Made by a program: the position numbers and the translations under genes
From: Coenobita brevimanus
Lineage: Eukaryota > Arthropoda > Malacostraca > Decapoda > Coenobitidae
Assembly (NCBI GenBank): GCA_032717465.1
Contig: CM064697.1
Coordinates: forward strand, 7,157,533-7,221,532
Reading direction: 5' to 3'
Length of the DNA stretch: 64,000 nucleotides
Notes under the pieces: model-generated
The model's database searches: none
What the model was told of the DNA's origin: nothing
What the model saw: the letters and a program-made list of their open reading frames with translations, nothing else
Part shown: positions 59,271 through 64,000 of the stretch, piece after piece
Layout of the letters: every line of letters starts with the position of its first letter
How positions within the stretch are numbered: position 1 is the first letter of the stretch

Positions 59271-59560
59271 GAGAAGGGGCGAAGATTATGATTAGTCTGG
59301 TTAAGAGGTAACCAAGAGTGAGGAAGGGAAGAGAATGAATAAACCAAAAGTGAGGAAGGGTAAAGAATAAATATCTACTCGTCACTGATTCAACAGCAAA
59401 AGGTAGTTAGGATCAAGAACGCCTTATCGTTCGTTTAACACAGTCTTTAGCCCTCTCAGAGTCGGACAAAAAAGAAAAAAAATCCATCATCCTATCAACA
59501 CCTACACGACTTTAGTTAGCTGGGAGTGAGTCATAGCAGGGTGTGTTAATACAGGTATCA
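59271..59560. other. Unique spacer
   Basis: Contains GAGTGAGGAAGGG-type near repeats (59317 and 59350). No gene. Confidence 0.45.
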
Positions 59561-59645
59561 TTAATTCTCTCGCGGTCTGAATAACTCTACCATTCTCTCT
59601 CAGCTAACGCCACACGATTTTATTCAGCCTGCAGAGAGTCAGAGG
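59561..59645 (+). mobile_element. Family 1 left-half fragment
   Basis: TTAATTCTCTCGCGGTCTGA, CATTCTCTCTCAGCTAACGC and CACACGATTTTATTCAGCCTG (59611-59630). Later landmarks are missing. Confidence 0.65.
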
Positions 59646-60007
59646 AGCTTAAGTTAATATACTAAAGACCAAAATCAATGACAATAAATAGAGACATTAC
59701 CAACAGCCAGTCTATATCACTGGCACAAAAAAAAAAAAATGCTGATTGGTCCATAGCATTATTTAGGCAATTTGAAAAACAACATTGAACAGCACTAATG
59801 CTATTAAAATTGCACCTGTCATCGAAATAATGTTTATTACCAACGGTGCCAAAGTTCACCGTCAGTAAAGCGCATAGTTTTAAATAATTCAAGTACATTT
59901 CCCCTCACTAATAGCCACATTGAATTTAATACGCTCACCATTTAAATCGAAACTTCTTTTTGTTTAGCTTATAAAGAGTCCAGCATGGTTGCACGAGTCG
60001 GCCTTGG
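59646..60007. other. Unique DNA with A13
   Basis: An A run at 59728-59740. The LINE 3' tail starts near 59975. Confidence 0.45.
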
Positions 60008-60172
60008 TCACCTAATGGCGGCGCTCCATGCTGCTCGATCTCTGGCTGCCTCCCTATTAAGTCCCTTCACCCTGAGGTCACACTCTACAGTATGACCTCG
60101 TCCCAGATCTTTTTTCGGTCTACCTCTCGCGACCCTACCCCCAACGTTTACACTTCTCACTTGCTGCCGCTT
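60008..60172 (-). mobile_element. Non-LTR retrotransposon ORF2 C-terminal fragment, second copy
   Basis: On the minus strand from 60172 one frame reads VRSVNVGGRVARGRPKK, then with an internal shift KKIWDEVIL. It returns to CDLRVKG and GLNREAARDRAAWSAAIR before a stop at 60008-60010. The ending and the following tail match the + copy at 13537-13836, here with the diagnostic DRAAW intact. The 5' part is lost. Confidence 0.85.
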
Positions 60173-60314
60173 AATAATGAAAATTCAGTTGTGCTGTACA
60201 GAGTGAAATGAGAATACCGGTATCTGATGAACAAAATGAATGAAAGGTCAGACAATGAACAGACTAAAACAAATAACATAAAGAGGAGAGACGAAAACAA
60301 AATGATAGCAAGTA
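60173..60314. other. Unique spacer
   Basis: Nothing recognised. Confidence 0.45.
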
Positions 60315-60362
60315 ATAATAATAAGAAGAAGAATAAGAATAAGAATAAGAATAAGAATAATG
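60315..60362. repeat. AAT/AAG/(AATAAG)5 microsatellite
   Basis: AATAATAAG then AAGAAG then five GAATAA units. Confidence 0.95.
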
Positions 60363-60762
60363 AAGTAAAGTAAGTGAGGCGATGGTAGCGAAATGAAAAC
60401 AGTAAATGAATATACCAAGTGTGGAAATGACACGGCAACAATGATAATAATACTGTAACACGAAATAAGGTGAGTGAATAGACGGAGGAGAAATTGCAAG
60501 AGTAATGTGAGATTCAGATGGTCAGGAAATGGTAAAGAAGAAATAACTGTAATACGAAATAGGGGTGGAAATGGAAATGTGGAAATAGTAAAATAAAGTA
60601 AGGGGGGTGAGGAGCTGGTAGGCAGGGTGAGGGAGAGAACGGTGAGGGAGGGCAGGGTGAAGGACGGCAGGGTGAGGGTGGAACGGCACACCAAGACTGA
60701 CCCTGCCCCCACAAAGATCACCCAAGCCTTCACCCTCTTGCATCCTTCCCTTTCGCACATTC

Positions 60763-60767
<5 letters not shown>
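60363..60767. other. Purine-leaning DNA with GGGTGAGG repeats
   Basis: GGCAGGGTGAGGG-type phrases recur four times at 60605-60680. Otherwise unique. Open frames are shaped by this repeat. Confidence 0.55.
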
Positions 60768-60795
<28 letters not shown>

Positions 60796-61090
60796 CTTGC
60801 ACATATACCTGTTCTTTCTCCTTTAATATTTCGTTCATTCTCTTTCTTCCTACACCTTTATCGTCTCTTTCTTCTTGCATATTCCTCTCCTTTTTCTCCT
60901 TGCCTATTTACCTCCCTTTCTTCCCCCTACACATTCATCTTCTTCTCCCTACACATTCACCACCTCCTCCTCCTTGCCCATTCAACATCTCTTCCCATTT
61001 CCTTCTCTAGCATGTCTGCGTCCTCTTTATTTTTCCTTATTCCATCCCTTTCTTTCAAACACATTTTATTTCTAGCTTCTCTCCAAATTA
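60768..61090. repeat. (CT)14 and pyrimidine-rich block
   Basis: CT run at 60768-60795, then T/C-rich DNA with repeated CCTTGC, CACATTCA and TTCTCC phrases of about 30-40 bp. Confidence 0.75.
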
Positions 61091-61218
61091 ATCTACACTT
61101 GCATCTTCTTAGCTACTTCTCCCATGATGTACAAAAATTCCTTAGAGCAGAGTAAGGAAAATAAGCGACTTCATAAGGTTTGATGAATACATCTTAGAAA
61201 AGCATAACCATTCTACAC
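61091..61218. other. Spacer
   Basis: Nothing recognised. Confidence 0.4.
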
Positions 61219-61440
61219 GGGTACTATACTCATTTCACCTTAACTTGGTCCCGATTTTCGCCCTTTTGCAGCTTATTTCACGTTGCCCAGTGGCCGAGAA
61301 AGGCGATGCTATGGCCCTTAATCTTTTTCCTTAGCACTTCTTCACATCATATTGTAACGTTAATGTCTTGCTGGAGTACAGAAGTGAGGATGAAGAGACG
61401 GCAATTTTAGGCCAAATTAGAGTAAAAGCCGTATAGTCCT
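61219..61440 (+). mobile_element. Family 2 short inverted-repeat element
   Basis: GGTACTATACTCATTTCACC then TTAACTTGGTCCCGATTTTCG, CTTTTGCAGCTTATTTCACG, GATGCTATGGCCCTTAATC and AGGCCAAATTAGAGTAAAAG then CCGTATAGTCC. The ends are imperfect inverses (ACTTGG at the left, GGCCAAATTAGAGTAAAA at the right). Confidence 0.85.
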
Positions 61441-61804
61441 GTTAACCCTTCAATTTTCATTTACTTGTTTGCTTTGTGTTTTGGCTACACACAGATGATT
61501 TACTCTGTGACACCATGCGACACCAAACATGTGTGTCAAAACAATCACAATTTAATCTGTGGTCAAGAATAAAGTGCTTCTTACTTTATCCCAGCTTATG
61601 ACAGATGTTTGTACTCAGTTCACAGACTCTCGCCAGAGACAAAGGATTAAAAGGCTAATAAATGTTTCACTAGTTTTAAATAATCTTCAGACAAAGCTGC
61701 TACGATGGTTGATTCCCTGACTGTTCATCTTCCCTCCTCTCTAAGAGTCTCCTTTCCCTTCTTCTTAATTAGATTATTGATTCCACCTCTCGCGTCGTCT
61801 CTTA
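61441..61804. other. Unique DNA
   Basis: It begins with GTTAACCCTTCAATTTTC directly after the family 2 copy, possibly a residual family 1 end. Nothing else recognised. Confidence 0.4.
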
Positions 61805-61990
61805 ATAATCTCAACACTCCCATGAGTCACTCTCAGTTGAATATAATCGTATGCCATTAGCTGGAATAAAATACTATAGTTATCAATGTCATGTGAGGAT
61901 CAGGGGCACCAGTATTAACATCTCTAGACGCCTATGAATCCCTCTCAGTTGAATCAAATCGTCTGGAATTAAGTGAAATAAAAGTCGAAA
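61805..61990 (+). mobile_element. Two family 1 right halves in tandem (112-bp period)
   Basis: CTCTCAGTTGAATATAATCG (61830-61849) and CTCTCAGTTGAATCAAATCG (61942-61961) are the same right-half core in direct orientation. Each is preceded by a TCNCNNATGA(G/A)TC segment and followed by (G/A)(C/T)TGGAATAAAAT- or GTGAAATAAAA-like sequence. Confidence 0.8.
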
Positions 61991-62440
61991 GCTGTTCAGA
62001 CCATCAGGTGGTTACTTTCCTGCTTCATTTACCACTCAACTTCTTGCCTCAGCACGGTACATCCACTGCCTACTTTCACCTCAACTCTTCAACCCCCATT
62101 TCTCCAACGCAGCTTCCTATTACTCGAACTTTATGGTGCAAGCCTAGCTCACTTTCTCTCTTTACACTTCTCTTTTTCACATTATCTCTCTCTCTCTCTC
62201 ACCTCCTCCTCTCTCTTTTCTTACGTAAATCCTCCTCCTCAGCCCTTTTATACAAAGATTTTCTCCTCCCACTCTTCCTCCTCCTTCTAAGTTCTCTATC
62301 CTTCTCGGTCTCGTATCCCCTCCACTTCCCTCCAACTTAAATCCTCCCTCTCAATTCCTCTCGCATTCTTTCCTTCCTCCGCATATCCCTAATCCTGGCA
62401 TCTCCCATCCATCTCTCTCCCTTCTAAGAAAATATAAAAG
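61991..62440. other. Pyrimidine-rich DNA
   Basis: C/T-rich from 62120 with a TCTCTCTC run near 62186. The 110-codon Leu/Ser-rich frame is a composition product. Confidence 0.6.
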
Positions 62441-62760
62441 ATCCTTCCACGGCATTTCTGTTCGTAAACCCAAAAAAACACAGGTCGGACCACGTAAAAA
62501 TAAAATCCACATATCAGTTTGTATTTTTAATGGCAGGAAGATGGGCGGTGGAAAAATAACCGGGTATGAAAAAAAAAAAAAAAAAAAAGGCGCTTATCTT
62601 CTGTCAGAGTGCACGGGAGAGAAAGAGGAAAAAATACACAGGGAGAATCTTCCTTCCTTCCTTCCCGTCTCGGATAAAAGGGAAAAAATATTACGATTGT
62701 CTTCAAGAGGCGTGTAAGAGTCAGCCATCGTTCTTGCCTCTTGCTGCGTTTCTGCCTCCA
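62441..62760. other. Unique DNA with A20
   Basis: A run at 62569-62588. Nothing else recognised. Confidence 0.45.
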
Positions 62761-63030
62761 CTTACTTGCCTTCCTTAACCCTTTCTCACTGCCTTCTCCC
62801 TTTTCCTTTAGTTTCTCGTTTTTAATCCAACTTCTCGCTCTTTCCCTTTCCTTCAGTCTTCATGTAGCTGTCTTCCGTTCCCTTTCTCAACACCCTCCCC
62901 CTTTTCCTTAACTTCATTTCCCCTCCTGCTCTTCATTCATTTCCTTCACTCTCCACATACCTGCCTTCCCTCCCCTTCCTCATCACCTTCCTCTTTCCTC
63001 TTAACCTCCTTATTTATCCTCGAACTCTAT
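62761..63030. repeat. About 100-bp pyrimidine-rich tandem repeat, 3 copies
   Basis: TTCC(T/G)T..CCCTTTCTCA(A/C) followed by CCTTCTCCCTTTTCCTTTA or CCCTCCCCCTTTTCCTTAAC starts near 62770, 62872 and 62968. TCTTCATGTAGCTGTCTTCC at 62857 matches TCTCCACATACCTGCCTTCC at 62951. Confidence 0.7.
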
Positions 63031-63622
63031 ATTCTCTCCATTCTCCTCTTTCTCCCTTACATTTCTCCCCATTCCCTTCCTCTAACTGCTTCCTCTGTAA
63101 ATCGCGAGCCTCCTTCATTCCTCACTCAGTTTATCAATATTTCTTTTTTCATAATCATCGAAATATTCTTGTGTTTTTTTCTCTGCATTGAATCTTACCT
63201 TTTTCCAACTTTCTGGTGTGATTTAGGGAGAGGATAATGATGGTAATGATCGTAATGATATAATGATGGTGATGATGACGATGATTGGTGGTACGGTGAG
63301 TTATATAGTAACATTTTTACTATTAGCTGTACAGTTCCAGTAACATTACGGTAGATGTCAGTACATCAGTGTATCAAAATAAAGTTTGCTCTTATACTTA
63401 CACCTCTGGCGTATGGCAAAGGAAGTAGTCAGCTTACCTGTAATAAAAAAAAGAAAAAAAACAATACAGAGGACGAATGTTACCAACTACATTAACAATA
63501 ACAAAATGTACGAAAATAAAAAAAACAACAGCTATATCAACAATAATAACACACACAAATAATACTAAAAGTTAAAAATATGTACAGCTTTATATATAAC
63601 TAAATCAAAACTGCATATCTCC
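63031..63622. other. Pyrimidine-leaning then AT-rich unique DNA
   Basis: ATGATGG/ATGATG phrases at 63236-63290 and A-rich runs at 63445-63530. No gene recognised. Confidence 0.5.
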
Positions 63623-63932
63623 TAACCCCTTCAGTCCGATGACGATTTTTTTCATATTATTCCTGCTCTCTCCAGACGATTTTATTTATCTTAGGACAGG
63701 CTTTCGAGCTGCAGGGGTTAAATATAGCTTTCAATAATCCATCACCACCAGGAACCTTCCCCTACAGTGAATATAATCGTCTGGAGGAAGTAAAAAAAAA
63801 AAAAAAAAAGAAAGAAGAAGAAGAAGAAGAAGAAAAAGTGTGTTAATTTTCAGAACGATCAATCAGAGGTCAATGTCACAGGTCAAGGTCAACGTTGGAC
63901 CTGTGTGTCTGTCACCGGACTGAAGGGGTTGA
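63623..63932 (+). mobile_element. Family 1 foldback element, full length (type copy)
   Basis: Left end TAACCCCTTCAGTCCGATGA; right end GTCACCGGACTGAAGGGGTT then GA. Reverse-complemented, the right end repeats AACCCCTTCAGTCCG. The left core CTCTCCAGACGATTTTATTT (63668-63687) is mirrored by AATATAATCGTCTGGAGG (63771-63788). The A-rich part of the right half has grown into A17 and (AAG)n (63790-63837). The segment 63860-63900 contains repeated AGGTCA. 310 bp, no coding capacity. Confidence 0.85.
63867..63891. promoter_or_regulatory. AGGTCA cluster inside the element
   Basis: AGGTCA occurs at 63867, 63880 and 63886, and TCAAGGTCA spans 63883-63891. The last fits the YCAAGGYCR consensus of FTZ-F1/SF-1-type nuclear receptors. 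Function is speculative. Confidence 0.2.
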
Positions 63933-64000
63933 AATTCCACATATCCACTTCCATTCAATATTTTCGTCCTCCCTAACATTATCATCCATACAGCTCCTCC
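63933..64000. other. Unique DNA at window end
   Basis: Nothing recognised. Confidence 0.4.

Overview
The window looks like intergenic or deep intronic DNA from a repeat-rich animal genome. No host protein-coding gene, rRNA or tRNA can be supported. Very dense AC/GT, AG/CT and AT microsatellites, many minisatellites, decayed non-LTR retrotransposons and abundant short inverted-repeat elements suggest an invertebrate. A malacostracan (decapod) crustacean is my best guess, from the style of the repeats rather than from any diagnostic gene. There are no operons, ribosome binding sites or CRISPR arrays, and nothing prokaryotic.

Layout: 0-9 kb has a 36-bp minisatellite, a (GC)n(CA)n tract, AT-rich unique DNA, a purine-rich block with a 59-bp repeat, (AC)51 and a 58-bp A-rich repeat. 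9-16 kb is mostly pyrimidine-rich on the + strand. It is built from minisatellites (56-bp and about 40-bp units) and (CT)38, interrupted by a LINE 3' fragment and ending in CAC/ATC-rich DNA. 17-21 kb is purine-rich with 45-bp and 39-bp minisatellites; 21.6-24.9 kb is pyrimidine-rich with a 34-bp minisatellite. 25-33 kb holds 17-, 77-, 44-, 25- and 50-bp arrays, several long AC/GT tracts and a small CpG-rich patch. 34 kb carries a decayed CR1-like reverse transcriptase on the minus strand. 35-43 kb is mainly unique DNA with (GT)48, (GT)82, (AT)27 and a degenerate satellite. 44-46, 51-53 and 58-59 kb are purine-rich blocks. 47-57 kb carries further tandem arrays, and 60.7-63 kb is pyrimidine-rich.

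The most notable structure is a set of three short inverted-repeat families spread over the window. Family 1 (about 14 loci) has ends reading TTAACCCCTTCAGT and a core CCAGACGATTTTATTCA. Its full copies are two roughly 100-bp half-units in head-to-head orientation, and half-units also occur alone or in tandem. Family 2 (five copies of about 220 bp) has ends around TACTCTAACTTGGCC. Family 3 has roughly 50-bp terminal inverted repeats starting ATTCTCGTCGGTTAAGG. None encodes a transposase, so I read them as non-autonomous DNA elements (MITE or foldback type). The long open frames in the window are by-products of low-complexity DNA. Family and array calls come from reading by eye, and element ends are good to about 10 bp.
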